Below are positions 10,180 through 21,771 of a stretch of DNA of 64,000 bases, piece by piece; position 1 is the stretch's first letter; every line of letters begins with the position of its first letter. Position numbers and translations under genes: made by a program. The notes under the pieces were generated by a model. The model was not told the DNA's origin, searched no databases, and worked only from the letters and a program-made list of their open reading frames with translations. Location: positions 263,940-327,939 of the forward strand of contig QEOQ01000014.1 of NCBI GenBank assembly GCA_010279815.1, read 5' to 3'. Source of the DNA: Brachionus plicatilis (taxonomy: Eukaryota > Rotifera > Eurotatoria > Ploima > Brachionidae).

Positions 10180-11604
10180 TTATTTTTTTAAGAGGACTTT
10201 TTTGTGATTTTTAATTTCTAAAAAAATTAAAGCCATTAATTCCAAGAATTCAACTAAGGTTAGAACACTTATTCCCAAAAATAAGCCTCCAATGCCACCA
10301 ATGCTTGATAATAAATCAACGAATTCAATTGTTGGATATTCGATTATTTTAGTATAACTTAGACTTTTATAATAAATGTTTACAATTGCAATGGCATCAA
10401 AAGAAGAATCATTTTTATTCAAATAAAGTTCTTCGTTTTTATTATATTTGCGAAACAGCTCTTGGTATTTTGACGCAGAAAAATGGTTAGTGGAAATAGT
10501 CTTATCAAACCACATACCAGAACATTCTAGTGGACATTCTACAAAACATTTTCTGAAATTTTCTTCATTAATAAATAATTCATCTATACAGTTAATCTGA
10601 GTTTGATTAGAGCATAAAGGTAATCCTAAAAATGTAGCAAAAAATGTATCCTGACATCCACAGTTTTGGAGCAGCAAATCTTGAAAGCAATTATTAGCAC
10701 AAAGCATTTTAGTGTATTCATTTTCATAGTTGCTGTCGAGTTTATAATCTTTGGATGAAAAGAAGTTTGGATAATTGCTATTTTTTTCACAATTACTGTA
10801 AGGTTTTTCTTGTAGTTCATAAAATGTTCTCGAAAGTGCAATGTTTGTTTCTGTTTTCAAAGGTACTGTGACTGGATCTACCAAGGTCGGATATGTTGTG
10901 TGATTATGAATGTAAATCAAGCCACCCAAGTTCGGATTGAGATATTTTAAGCCCTCTGGTACACTCAGATTTAAAATAAGTCTCAAACCACCAGTTCTAT
11001 CAAAATTATGAATAGTTTTTAAATCTCCTTGGTTATCCTTTCCAGAATTGAATTGGTAACAATTTCCATTGTTTGGATGTGAAATTAGTCTAAATTGTGA
11101 GCGATTGCAGGGGTAAAAATCATAATAGCATTCGACCATAATTTTATCAATTGAATCACCATATAAATATTTCTGTTTTTCATATTGTTCAGAATTTTTT
11201 GCTTGATTTCGGTAATTATACTCAAAAAGACCTGACAATGGACTTGTTTCTAAAGTTTGGTTTTCAAAAATTTTGGAAAAGCTGACTGAAAAATCTGAAG
11301 TGAAAAAGTTCATGTTACAGATTGTTACAGTAGGAAACTCGGCCGAGTAATGATTAATGATCCTTGTTTTCGTGATAACTTCACTTTTCATATAATTGAT
11401 GATATTTTTAGTTACCATGTACGCACATAGACCTGTTGATAAAACAGAAAAAAACATCCAAATCGTTTTTATAAACAAATTTTTTGATCTTATAATATTG
11501 GGAAATCCATGGCTGGCGGACAAGAGTAAACATTCGTGTAAAATCTTGTATAATTTAGACTTAAGAGGGTCAATTTTTGTTTGCTTCATTTTAGGTTGAT
11601 TCAT
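10180..11604 (-). CDS. DEG/ENaC-family sodium channel subunit
   Basis: 474 residues in one exon, starting at an ATG at 11604. The plan is that of degenerin/ENaC/ASIC channels: a cytoplasmic N-terminus with the conserved His-Gly (residues 32-33), TM1 at about 44-64, then FPTVTICN (90-97). The extracellular loop has a Cys-rich cluster (CANNCFQDLLLQNCGCQ and a later CFVECPLEC). TM2 lies near 430-462 with the selectivity filter GLFLGIS at about 440-446. Trimeric, amiloride-type, Na+-selective channels gated by peptide, acid or force are known for this family; the ligand here cannot be told. The family is often intron-rich, so a single exon is notable. A possible extra tail exon follows. Confidence 0.9.
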   Translation of the reverse strand: MNQPKMKQTKIDPLKSKLYKILHECLLLSASHGFPNIIRSKNLFIKTIWMFFSVLSTGLCAYMVTKNIINYMKSEVITKTRIINHYSAEFPTVTICNMNFFTSDFSVSFSKIFENQTLETSPLSGLFEYNYRNQAKNSEQYEKQKYLYGDSIDKIMVECYYDFYPCNRSQFRLISHPNNGNCYQFNSGKDNQGDLKTIHNFDRTGGLRLILNLSVPEGLKYLNPNLGGLIYIHNHTTYPTLVDPVTVPLKTETNIALSRTFYELQEKPYSNCEKNSNYPNFFSSKDYKLDSNYENEYTKMLCANNCFQDLLLQNCGCQDTFFATFLGLPLCSNQTQINCIDELFINEENFRKCFVECPLECSGMWFDKTISTNHFSASKYQELFRKYNKNEELYLNKNDSSFDAIAIVNIYYKSLSYTKIIEYPTIEFVDLLSSIGGIGGLFLGISVLTLVEFLELMALIFLEIKNHKKVLLKK

Positions 11605-12655
11605 TTTGTGGATTTTTGAATGCTTTAAATTTTTTTTAAAACTTTCTCCATTAAAATCTTAAAATCAAAAAAAATTTCTAATGATTTTTTTTAATTTAAA
11701 ATTAATAAACTTCTGGTAATTTCGACTTTCAAATGGATTTTCTTTAGTTTTCTGAAATTTTTTGAAAAATAAATATTTTTATAAATAAATTATAGACTGC
11801 AAATTTGATTTTTTTCAAAACATATTAAATGATCATTATTTTTTTTGTAAATCACTCACATTTTTTTAATTTAACAAATCTAAAACAATGGTATTGAAAA
11901 AAAGGTATCCTTCTTAAATACTGACCCCCAATTATTTTACAAAGTAAAAATATTTTTGATGATTTTTGATTACTTTGAATTTTTTCAATTTTTCCCTCAA
12001 TAAATATCTTAAATGAAAATAATTTTTTAATGATTTTTTTAAAATTAAAAATTAATAAGTCTGTGGTAATTTTAATTCTCAAATTGTTTACATTAAGTTT
12101 TCTGTAATTTGCTGAAAAATAAGCAAACTTGTAAATAATTAATAAAATGAAATTATAAATGAATTCAAAATTTTGATTTTTTCAAGAATTTTTCAATTAT
12201 CAGAAAAAAAACATTTTTTTTACATTGTTTTAATACATTTTATTACATTTATCTTCATTTTTTTGTTTTTCTATTCTGAAAATGTCATGACTCAAAAGAA
12301 TTAAATTTCTTAATGAAAGCAATTTAAATTTGTGTTCTAGGCAGCTTGTGATTTCGGAAAAATGAATTATATTAATTTTAGTAATTTTTGGTATTAAATT
12401 TGAACGTTAAATCAAATGAATTTATATTATATTGGCAAACTAGTCAATAAAGTAAAAAATAAAATAACCTGGTAGTACCCAGTTTCCCAACTAAGCATTG
12501 GAATGCTCATAAGCGTGTGCTCAAATATCAACAATATCAATATCGAGTCCTGGGATAAATCTTTTAGCCTGGAAATCGAGAGTCATCCAAATTTTGTTTA
12601 AATTTTTGTAAAAAATTACAAAAAAGAAGAATTGTTTGTATCTTTGGACAAATTA
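11605..12655. other. Intergenic, AT-rich
   Basis: Two diverged copies of an AATTTCGACTTTCAAA/TTTCTGAAATTT-like block (about 11690-11775 and 12045-12120) suggest an old duplication. At 12470-12600 a less AT-rich stretch contains ATCGAGTCCTGGGATA, which resembles a tRNA-type B box. No gene was found. Confidence 0.4.
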
Positions 12656-13054
12656 CCGTATTTCCTCAAATAAAAGAAAGTTCGGTCATCAAAGGGTTTT
12701 TTAGGGTTTTCGTTCCATGATTCTTGTTTTTTTTACAAGAAAAATGCATGTTTTACATGCGAGATGATTCATAAATTTTCTTTTAATTAAGACACATATT
12801 CTCTAGAAAAATAACTCAAATAAAGGAAAATTTTTGACTGAAATACAAACAAGTTTCCTCTATTTGTGGTTACTTCTATTTTTAGTTATTTCTATTTGAG
12901 GAAATACGGTTTGTGTCTCGTTTTTTTTTTGATTCTAAAAGAAGGAAAAAAAGAGACAAATTTCTTTTATTTGTGTCACTTTTTTGAAGTGAAAAATTTT
13001 CCAATAAAAGAAACTTTATGATGGCCGAACTTTCTTTTATCTGAACAAACACGG
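12656..13054. mobile_element. MITE with CCGTATTT ends and TA target duplication
   Basis: The left end CCGTATTTCCTCAAATAAAA and the right end, inverted, CCGTGTTTGTTCAGATAAAA continue to pair through AGAAAGTTCGG(T/C)CATCA, about 45 bp in all. Both ends are flanked by TA. These ends resemble ISL2EU/IS4EU-type elements known in animals (recollection, not a search). A second inward copy of the end (GAGGAAATACGG) at 12897-12909 suggests a nested or composite insertion. No transposase remains. Confidence 0.62.
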
Positions 13055-13712
13055 TAAATTTATCATGATTGAGGTAAAGCCAAAGAGAATATAAGAAATT
13101 AAAATCCTTTCTGTGTTTTTGAACTTTATCAGAGTTTTATTTTATTTGACCATTTTCCTTTTTGTTCTTTCTGTACTTTTTGATTATTAAAATAAAGATT
13201 TAAATTAATTAATAGTTTAATTATTAAATTTTATTTTAACTAATAGTTCTCTAATCTACAACATACCAAATCCCTAAACCAGGGCTTCACCCCGGACCCC
13301 GTTCAATGTTAAATTTAATGAAAAAAATATCCAAAAATTACAAAAAGTACAGAAAGTACAGAAAGAAAATTTTTTTTTTAATAGTTAAATCTCATTTTTT
13401 ATCCATGTAAAAAATGAGATGATTAATAGATGAAACATCCATGAAGGCTTTTGCTTTAGCTAGTGTACTCTTAAAAGACTAAACAATTTTTTTGTTGAAA
13501 TTTGTAAAATAAAATCCATTTTAAATCTAGCCATTTTTCGAATTAATTTTTCAAAAAAGTTAAGTTAAAATTAGAAAAATTCTTCTCACAAGAGGCTTCC
13601 AAGCAACCATGGCGATATTATAAAATAAAACACACAAAATAAAATCTAGAGTCAAATAACTTGCCTAAACTCAGATGCTAAATAAATTATCTAATCCTAT
13701 TAATTTATCAAA
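13055..13712. other. Intergenic, upstream of C2orf81
   Basis: Contains an inverted pair TTTCTGTACTTTTTG (about 13168-13182) and CAAAAAGTACAGAAA (about 13337-13351) around a GC-rich block AGGGCTTCACCCCGGACCCC near 13282. This is probably another small repeat element; no gene recognised. Confidence 0.4.
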
Positions 13713-16512
13713 ATGAGCAAGGCTCAGGCTAGAGGTAAAGGCAAACCATCAAATCCATCCAACAAAAAGCCAGTGGAATCAAAACCTGCAACTTTGCTCG
13801 AAATAGTGCCCGGAAAGTTCAACGAAAATGACTGGTACCTGCTTTTCCAAACACTAGCGCTCATTTTGACTAAATCTCTTACTTTCTTAAAGGAATAGCA
13901 TGCTCGAAGCAGAAGACTCTCAAGAATTTGTCTGGGAGTTAATTGACGAAATATTTGACAACACTCTCAAGACAATAAACAAAAATTATCTTGACAATCA
14001 AACGATACCATATACCATAAACGAAGCCAGAAAAGCTATGCTTCATATCTTAGACGTAAGAATAAAAAAAAGGGTCTCCAAAATTTAATCATTTGAATTA
14101 TAGTGGCAATTTTTGAGCAAAGACAAAGATGACGACTTGACCGAGATATGGGTCGAAGACACCGAACCGGACGCCTGCGTCATTGACAGCTGGGCTCAAG
14201 GCTTTGTTGACTCGGTTCAAAAACGCGATCCAACTCCCGTACAATCTAAGCATCAAACACCTCAAGAGGAAACTAGACCGAATTTCCTCGAGGAATTGAA
14301 CAGAATGTTGACCAAACCATCATCACCGAGGGTCAAAAGTGCCAAAAAAGATAAAACTCCTGATCCAGATGACCAAAAGGCCAAAAAAACTCATGAACAC
14401 AAATCGAAAAAGAAAAAACTAGACTCCATTTCTAGGAGAGTATTGGAGGCGCCCGTGGAAAGTGAAGTCAAAAAAACCATTCCGAGAGAAAAAAATTTCA
14501 TTACTGAAATTAAAAAAATGGAAGAACCAATTTCAAGGGCTCCTGTTGCCTGTCAATCAATACTTAAAACATTGCTTAGTCGGCCGCTAACAATGCGCGA
14601 AATAGAGATAGACTCGGATGGAAATGTTCAATCCATAGCAAAATTAGACTTTGATAAAGCTCCTGTCAACAAGTATTTTTTTTTTTTTTCTTAAAAAAAT
14701 TTTCTTTTTTTTTAAATTTTAAATTGACTAATAATTTAAGTAAGAGTTAAAATAATTTTTTTTACCTAATTTATTTATAAAAAATGCTTTAAAAAAAATA
14801 CATAAAATAATTCAAAATATACTTAATAAATTAATTTTCGTAGTGCATAATCATAAAAAAAGAAAGTGAAGAAAAATGAATTAATTTTGTTTGTTATTTT
14901 TTCGGCATATTGAAGTTTGAGATTAAGATCTTAAGATCAAAATATGAAATGAAATATTTTTTTTTAAATAATAAAGAAAAAAATTTTTTTTCCCAAGTTT
15001 ATTTTCATATATAAAATTTTTAAATTCCCTTTTATTGAACATTAATAGGTTTAAATTTTTTATCGATTTAAAACAAAACTTTTAAATCAAAAAAATTTAA
15101 TGTTTTAAAATTTATAATTTGTTAAGTGGAAAAATAAAATTTTTTAAGTTTGAATGAATGAATACAAAAGTTATGAATTTGAATTTCTGAATTATTTAAA
15201 TTATTGCTTGTTTTTGTTAATAAAATAATGTTTAGTGTTTATTTTTTAAAAATTGTCAAAATCATTAGATTATCAACTTTTAAAATTTTAAATGATCTTT
15301 TTTATCTTAAAATTTGATCTGAAATTTCAATTTGCCATTTTTTCTAATGTTTTGAATAGTAATTCACACTTATGGAAAAGCAACTTGTTTTTTTCTGGAC
15401 GACCTCTTTTTCACAATTAGCTACTAGTTACTAGTTCGATTTATCAATTATTATTTTTTGATAAATCAGTAAAACAATAAAACAAAAATAATTTTTTTTT
15501 CTGACAATAAATAATACTGTTTTACAAAGTTTTTTTGGATTAAATTTGACTTATCAGTTGGTCTGTAAAATCCACTAAATCCAATATGTTATAGAATTTA
15601 TTGATTTACATTTTATACTTCTTTTCTTATTATTAATTAGCTAATTATTAATTGAGTTATATTTAAATAAATAATTAAATAGTTAAGATGTGATGACAAC
15701 TAAAGTAAAATTGTAAAATTTTGCTATAATCACATTTATTAATTGGATGTTATCAAAGTACAATTAGGAATAAAAAATATATTAGCAATTAAAAAAATTA
15801 TTTAAGCTCCTTCATAAATTATAGGCTTTATAAATTAAATTTTTTTTCTTTTAATTTTTAAATTTTTGAATTTTTTTGTTCAAGTGTCAAAGCTAGATTT
15901 AGCGTTTTGTCTGAGACAAAAGCGCCCAATAACTCAAATCAGCCTAAACAAAAGAAAAAATTGTCGAACAATTCAAGTATTTTAATTGAAGAAGAAAGTA
16001 AAAAGAAAATTTTTGATTAAATATGTGTGATTTTTATTTGATTTCTAAAAGAAAATTTGACTGAAAAAATATTTCCTTTACGTTCACATAAATTTTTGCC
16101 ACCTAAAATAAGTATGCTACACTATGAGCTTAAGCAAACTGCTTTTAATTGATGCCACTTTAGCTTTGAGGAAAATAAAAGATTTGAAAAAGATTTAATA
16201 AAATTATGTTTAGAGACAAAATCTCAATTTGCCGAAGATGAGAGCGATTATGCGCTTAGTCCCGCACCAGGTGTAGTCTTCACTGTTTTCAACACGACTA
16301 GAACAGGACCGAAGCGACCGGCTGCGTCGAACAAGCAGAGTTTGGTACTGGAACGTTCCGAGCATAATCTTAGACCTGTGAAAAAAATTGACGAGAACAG
16401 TGTAACCAGATCTTCTATTGATGAAATTTTAAACAATTCAAACAAAAGTGTTAAAGCACCAGTAAAACTTAAACCAATTCCTCCTATTAGCCCATCTACT
16501 TTTGTTAACTAG
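13713..16512 (+). CDS. C2orf81: C2orf81-like protein, six exons
   Basis: Exons 13713-13834, 13893-14055, 14104-14672, 15885-15997, 16052-16111 and 16214-16512 keep phase and encode 441 residues. The match is clearest where exons join: PGKFNENDW/NSMLEAEDSQEFV, then IPYTINEARKAMLHILD/WQFLSKDKDDD and ACVIDSWAQGFV, the hallmark of the vertebrate C2orf81 family as I recall it. The last exon has SPAPGVVFTVFN..TGPKRP, also conserved. The middle is Lys-rich and disordered. Molecular function is unknown. The 1.2-kb third intron carries a MITE; the others are 48-102 bp. Without the 16112-16213 intron an in-frame TGA would stop translation at 16150, so that intron is required by the model. Confidence 0.8.
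14904..15336 (+). mobile_element. MITE copy A (GATC-rich inverted ends), inside a C2orf81 intron
   Basis: 433 bp. Left end GGCATATTGAAGTTTGAGAT and right end ATCTGAAATTTCAATTTGCC are inverted copies of each other, continuing into GATC-rich palindromes. The interior shares blocks with copy B at 24482-24898 (for example CCCTTTTATTGAACATTA). It has no coding capacity. Confidence 0.72.
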
Positions 16513-18456
16513 AATTTTTAAGCAAAAAACTAAATTTTTTTTTTTTTTAAATAAAATATTTTAAAAATTTAATTACTAAAAGAAGTATTTAAATGAATAA
16601 ATTTTTTAACTTTCTAAAAAAATATTTTAACAAAATTAAATTTTGTTTTGTTTAAGTTTTTAAAAAATGTTCAACTAAATACTAAAAGATTGAGAAAAAA
16701 AAAAAAAAAAGTTTACGAAAATAAACAGACAATCTTTTTAAACTAAAAATTTAATATATAAAATTTACGGGATTCAATTCTAAATTAAATTCAAATGGAC
16801 ATAAATTAGCAGTATGAATTTTGGAGCAAAAAAAACCAAGCAATAAATTAAATTTGAAGTAATTTTTTTTGCTTAACACTAAAAATCTTTTTGCTAAATA
16901 TTATTTCCCATGTCCAAACTCATTCTTTGAATCAGGTTCACAGAAATTACAAGTCAAGAAACCATCTCTTAAAACCTCTTCAGAAACATTATTTTTTAAA
17001 GCAAAAATAAACAAAATTTTGGAAAATTGATCACTGGTCAAGTATTATATTAGAAAATTACCTTTCTAAATAGTTAGTTAATTCAATTCCATTGACTAAT
17101 CTATGATAAAATAAACAATTATTATTTTTGAGGATTAAAATTTGATTATAATTATTAAAGATTCGGAAATAGCAAGAAATGTAAAATTTGTGACACACAA
17201 ATGAAAAAAAGTATTTTTTTTTGAATAAATAAAAGCAATATTATTTTTATTTTGTTATTTTTTATACTTCTATTGATAATTTTTTATTCAATTTATGGTT
17301 ATTGTAGTCAAAATATGGTTTAAATAAAAATTATTGGCAACATAACTAGATTAGTGGAAAAAAACTTATTGTGTGATTGAAAATTTAATTTGTGGTTGTG
17401 TTATCAAATTAGTGATATGATTTACTATTTTTATCGATTGATAATATTTTAGCTCTAGTTAAAGTAGTTTTAAAAAATATTTATTTTAAGACAAGTGTAA
17501 AATGAGCACATGCCATTGAGTTGTTCAACTGGTGTGTTAAGTGGTAAGTTTTCATGAAAATGTGTTATACAGTCCAGGAAATATAAGAAAAAATAGTATG
17601 GCATTGGCATTTATGTTTATCCACAAAGCTTTTATTGCGTTATGGTATCAATTTTTAGGAAATTTTATGTTTAAAAGATTATCAAATCGATTTTTCGAAT
17701 AAAAAATACTGCGAGTCAAAGATTTTTGTCAATTTTGAAATTTTTTCTGGTAAAAAAATCAAAATAAAGTCACAAATTTTTATAAAAATTATAAATTTTG
17801 ACTAAAAATATAGAAAATAATAGAGGAATTTAACTAAACTTTTTTTATGATTTTTTTAAACGTTCTTTTTTTAAAATTGATCCTTAAAGAAGGTTCCATT
17901 TTAAAAATAAATAATATATATGTATTTACAAATGGATAGATTATATTTTTATTAATTTATTAGATAAAAAATCAATCAAACAAGTATCGTGCTCAAATAT
18001 TTTGGCGCAATAATATAAATACATTTTATTTCTTTTTATTTTTAAAATTAATTTTAATCAAGGAAGTTTAAGATTTTTTAGGTTATTTGATTAATTTTTC
18101 AGTTGATTGTATTAAAAAATGTGCCAAACACTAAAACGGTTAAGCTTATTAATAATTTTGCCTTTGACTCTAATACTAATTTGTTTACGAATTTTTAAAC
18201 TTTTTAATATTATTTTTCAATTTTTTGAAAATTTCGTTATTATCACCACAAACCAACAATCAAATTTAAGTTTTCATTCGGTTTTTGTAAAAAAATAATT
18301 ACCAAAAAGTAAAAAGAAATAATTTTTAAATTTTTTTCAAACTTTTTAATCTAAATTATAATTTTCACCTAAATTTAATCCAATTTCTAATAGGAAAAAA
18401 AAACTAAAAATAAAAATAAAATAGTTTTTAATTTTAAACATTAAAATTTTCTCTAT
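16513..18456. other. Intergenic, AT-rich
   Basis: Lies between the convergent 3' ends of C2orf81 and the minus-strand TRP channel. I see only homopolymer runs and no gene. Confidence 0.5.
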
Positions 18457-20472
18457 TTATGGATTTGTCGCAGTCAAATTAGTCGCCCTTTGTGATTTAT
18501 TGCGTCCAAAATATAATTGATACGAGGCACTCCATCTTGAATTTGATAATTTATTAGACATCAGCAAAAAATACTTTCTTATATTATAAATTGGTATGCT
18601 CTTTTTTCTCTTGATGTTCCACATAAATCCCGGTTGAAAAAACTTGGCTACACATTTTTCTAAATTCAAAAAATTCAAAAAATAAAATATTTTTATCATG
18701 TAATCGATTCGAATCTTGATCAAATGCAATTGACCCTTCTTCAAAAGATCTGACACTTCTTCTACTGCAATGCCAATAAAAAGATTGAACAAAAAAACAG
18801 GCATCAAATAAATCATGATGTTGATGAGAAAAAAATTCGTAAATGTTTCAGTAGTGGCACCATCATCTCCCAGTCCAAATTGATCTGCCTCAAAGTTTCC
18901 CAATAGCATTTCTGACAATTTAATAAAGCTCAGGGATAAAAAGCCGTCAGTAAAAGAAATTTCTTTTTTGTCATGCTCTTGGCCAGGCTCTGTCACGTAC
19001 CGTGATCGCGTTCTGAGCGAAACGTAAAAGCCCAAGTACATCACAAAAACTATCGGAAGTACTTTGAACGATTTCAAAAGAATCTTTCTTAAGGTGTAAA
19101 CATAGGTTCCGAATAGGACAATTTTTTCAATTCTAAAAATTAGACACAAATATGTTGACAATAGGGAAACTGAATAGAAATTTGACTTTTGGGCCAGATT
19201 TTCATCACTGATAGAAATGGCAGTGATTACCAGAGCAAAATTTATAATTTCAAAAATTTTCGAAAATAAATAGAAATAGTAAATTTTCAGCAACAAAAGT
19301 TCACCAATCTCAATAAAAATAAGAACTATCAAAATTGATAAACTAACCCATTTGAATTCATACGCAAAAGAGTATTCTTTAGAAATTCTAATGCTAGCTA
19401 AAGAATAAAATACCACAAATGTAATGTAAAGAAGAATTTCAAGATTAAAGAATAAATTTCCCAAAATGTACCATTGATTGTGCAGAAAATTATAGACAAG
19501 ATCATGAGAGAGCAAATTATCTTGATCTATTTTTCTTAGTTTAGACAGAGGAACGCTATTTTCATAAAAATGGGAAAAAAAACCCCGATTGTCTGGCTCC
19601 AAAGATTGAGAGGAATTTTCAATTTTTGTATTTCTACAGTATCCTTTTATTTTGGTTTCCAGCGGGTAAAAAATGAATAAATTTGTGTCATTGTCTAATT
19701 TTATGGAACATAAATCTAGTATACTTTCAATTAAATTCAATAGTTTGAAGTCTATAAATTTTTCAGCTGAAATTTTTAAAAAAATTTTCATTTCATCTTC
19801 GCAGTTTTTGAAAATAGATTCCAATTTATTAATGTATTCATGGTTTTCAAAAAATTCTTTTCCTCTCCTGAATCTTCTTTCATCATAATCCTTAATTGTA
19901 CTTTCGGACTTAGTCTTGTAATTTTGGTAGAATTTTTTCATGTCGCCATGAAATCGTTTTTTAAAAATTTCAATTAAAATACTCAGCGTATTTTCGTGAT
20001 CATAATCATTTTTTTTGCTCTGATCATTTTTGAAATACTTCTTATCTTCAAAGTCGAGTAGAATTTTATGCACCATTTTGGCAAAAAAACTTCCATAAAA
20101 TTTGCATTCAACACAAAATTCAAATAAATATTCGGTTAATTTTGTATGATTAAATAACTCTCTAAAACTATCAAACGATTCATCGTCTGATACATTATCA
20201 CAAATTTTTTTAACGCTTTTCTTAAACAGCTCAATAATATTTATTAAATCTTTTTCAGTAAATATTTTAAAATTTTGATTCGGGCTCAGTCCGGCAGCTG
20301 CCGACCCTTGAACGCTTCCGGCAGCTGCAAACCCTTGAACGCTTTCACAGTCTTCCAACTCTTCGACTTTCATAACAACAAGCTTGCTGTTAATTTTCAG
20401 ATCATCTATTATTTGTAATTGTCTCAGCTCATCATCTGTAAATGCTGAAAATTTTTCAGAATTTTTGTTCAT
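18457..20472 (-). CDS. TRP-family cation channel without recognisable ankyrin repeats
   Basis: 671 residues in one exon from an ATG at 20472. The C-terminal half has six membrane spans: S1 ~339-359, S2 ~376-396, S3 ~403-421, S4 ~435-454, S5 ~470-486 and S6 ~547-570, with a pore-helix segment near 513-527 (LSFIKLSEMLLGNF). The S6 exit, FNLFIGIAVEEVSDLLKKGQ, and the pre-S1 segment VPLSKLRKIDQDNLLSHDLV resemble TRPA (and more distantly TRPV) channels. The N-terminal ~330 residues contain no ankyrin pattern that I can see. They are charged and helical, with a doubled SVQG(F/S)AAAG near 44-61. Non-selective cation conduction at the membrane is inferred; gating is unknown. It is a diverged, possibly lineage-specific TRP. 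Confidence 0.78.
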   Translation of the reverse strand: MNKNSEKFSAFTDDELRQLQIIDDLKINSKLVVMKVEELEDCESVQGFAAAGSVQGSAAAGLSPNQNFKIFTEKDLINIIELFKKSVKKICDNVSDDESFDSFRELFNHTKLTEYLFEFCVECKFYGSFFAKMVHKILLDFEDKKYFKNDQSKKNDYDHENTLSILIEIFKKRFHGDMKKFYQNYKTKSESTIKDYDERRFRRGKEFFENHEYINKLESIFKNCEDEMKIFLKISAEKFIDFKLLNLIESILDLCSIKLDNDTNLFIFYPLETKIKGYCRNTKIENSSQSLEPDNRGFFSHFYENSVPLSKLRKIDQDNLLSHDLVYNFLHNQWYILGNLFFNLEILLYITFVVFYSLASIRISKEYSFAYEFKWVSLSILIVLIFIEIGELLLLKIYYFYLFSKIFEIINFALVITAISISDENLAQKSNFYSVSLLSTYLCLIFRIEKIVLFGTYVYTLRKILLKSFKVLPIVFVMYLGFYVSLRTRSRYVTEPGQEHDKKEISFTDGFLSLSFIKLSEMLLGNFEADQFGLGDDGATTETFTNFFLINIMIYLMPVFLFNLFIGIAVEEVSDLLKKGQLHLIKIRIDYMIKIFYFLNFLNLEKCVAKFFQPGFMWNIKRKKSIPIYNIRKYFLLMSNKLSNSRWSASYQLYFGRNKSQRATNLTATNP

Positions 20473-21771
20473 ATTATTCTCTCAATCCACTGGTAAAAAA
20501 CTAAAATTTCTAATAAAAAATTTAATTGGAAAAAATATTTTTATTTCACAAGAGAAGAAAGTTAGTAAAAAACACTCTGCAGTGTAATTTTCAGACATTA
20601 ATAAAGATTTTTTGCGATCTTATTATTTTGATAAAAAAAATTCTCAGATAAATTTATAGCTATTTCGTTAATTGCTATTTTGATACGATGCCTTTTTTTA
20701 TATAGATTTTCAAATTAAAATTTAAACTGAAAGTTTTGGTTAAAACTTTATTAGCCAAAATATCACATTATTGATTTAAAATAAAATCGGTTTAAATTTT
20801 TAATAAATAAACTGATTTTTTGGTAAGATTACATTATCTAACATCAAATGTAGCTCGCAAAATAATGCAATTTTACCAAATCTGTCGTAAAATTACGTAC
20901 TTTTACGTAATATTTTGGGAAATCTCATAAAATGCTTATATTGAAAAAAAAGTGCGTATTTGAGCTTATACCCATCAAAAAAAAGCAAAAAAAGCTCGAA
21001 TAATTCGACTTAAGAGAAATGCTTGCCTTACATTTTCTTAATAAGACATCATTAAAAGAAAGAGTGACTTATTTCAATTTAAAAAGTTATTGATTTTAAC
21101 ACTTCAATTATAAATAATTAGTCAGCTTGAACGATAAGTTAAAGTTTGGCCACAAAATAAAATTGAATAAAAAACATTAAAAAAAAACTAATAAATCTAA
21201 AAAATCTAAAAATTCGATTACTTATGTTCCTAAGCAACTATCATTAAAAAAAATTCTTTTTCTTTTTGTTAAAAAAAAAGTTCGGAAAATTAGTTTTTAA
21301 TACTTAAATAAAATTAAACTCTGTTAAGCATCACCATGAAACAAGTGAACGAATAATTTATCGAAAATTAAGAAAACATTACAAAAGAAAAAAATATAAA
21401 AACATTTAATTTATTTTTTTCTCTTGAATTTCTCGTAAATTTTTATTTACTTAATTATAATGTAAATCTCTAGTTTAGGCAAAAAATGCAGTTATAATTT
21501 AGTTAGTAAGTTTTCTATTTTTCTAAAATCATTAGAGAAAAATCTATTTTATTTTAGGAAATTTTAATATAAATAAACTAAAAGTAATTTGCTCTCAATT
21601 TTAAGTCTTAAGAATTCACAAAATTCCGTTGTTGCTAAATGACTAAAACATTTCCAATTTTAATAATCTTTATTCGTAATTTTTATGATTGAAATTTTAA
21701 TGATCATTAATAATTAGAAATAACGATTATTTTTTAAAAAATAATTATTATAAAAAACTTTCGAATAAAAA
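20473..21771. other. Upstream region of the minus-strand TRP gene
   Basis: AT-rich with no open frame of note. On the minus strand it lies downstream of the hammerhead ribozyme, where the body of the source retroelement might once have been, but I see no reverse-transcriptase remains. Confidence 0.45.

Noticed and set aside
16150..16152. In-frame TGA in C2orf81 as a pseudogene or recoding signal
   Set aside because: A phase-consistent intron (16112-16213) with GTATGC and TTATGTTTAG ends removes it.
16248..16445. Minus-strand frame opposite the last C2orf81 exon
   Set aside because: Shadow of a coding exon that is supported by family resemblance.
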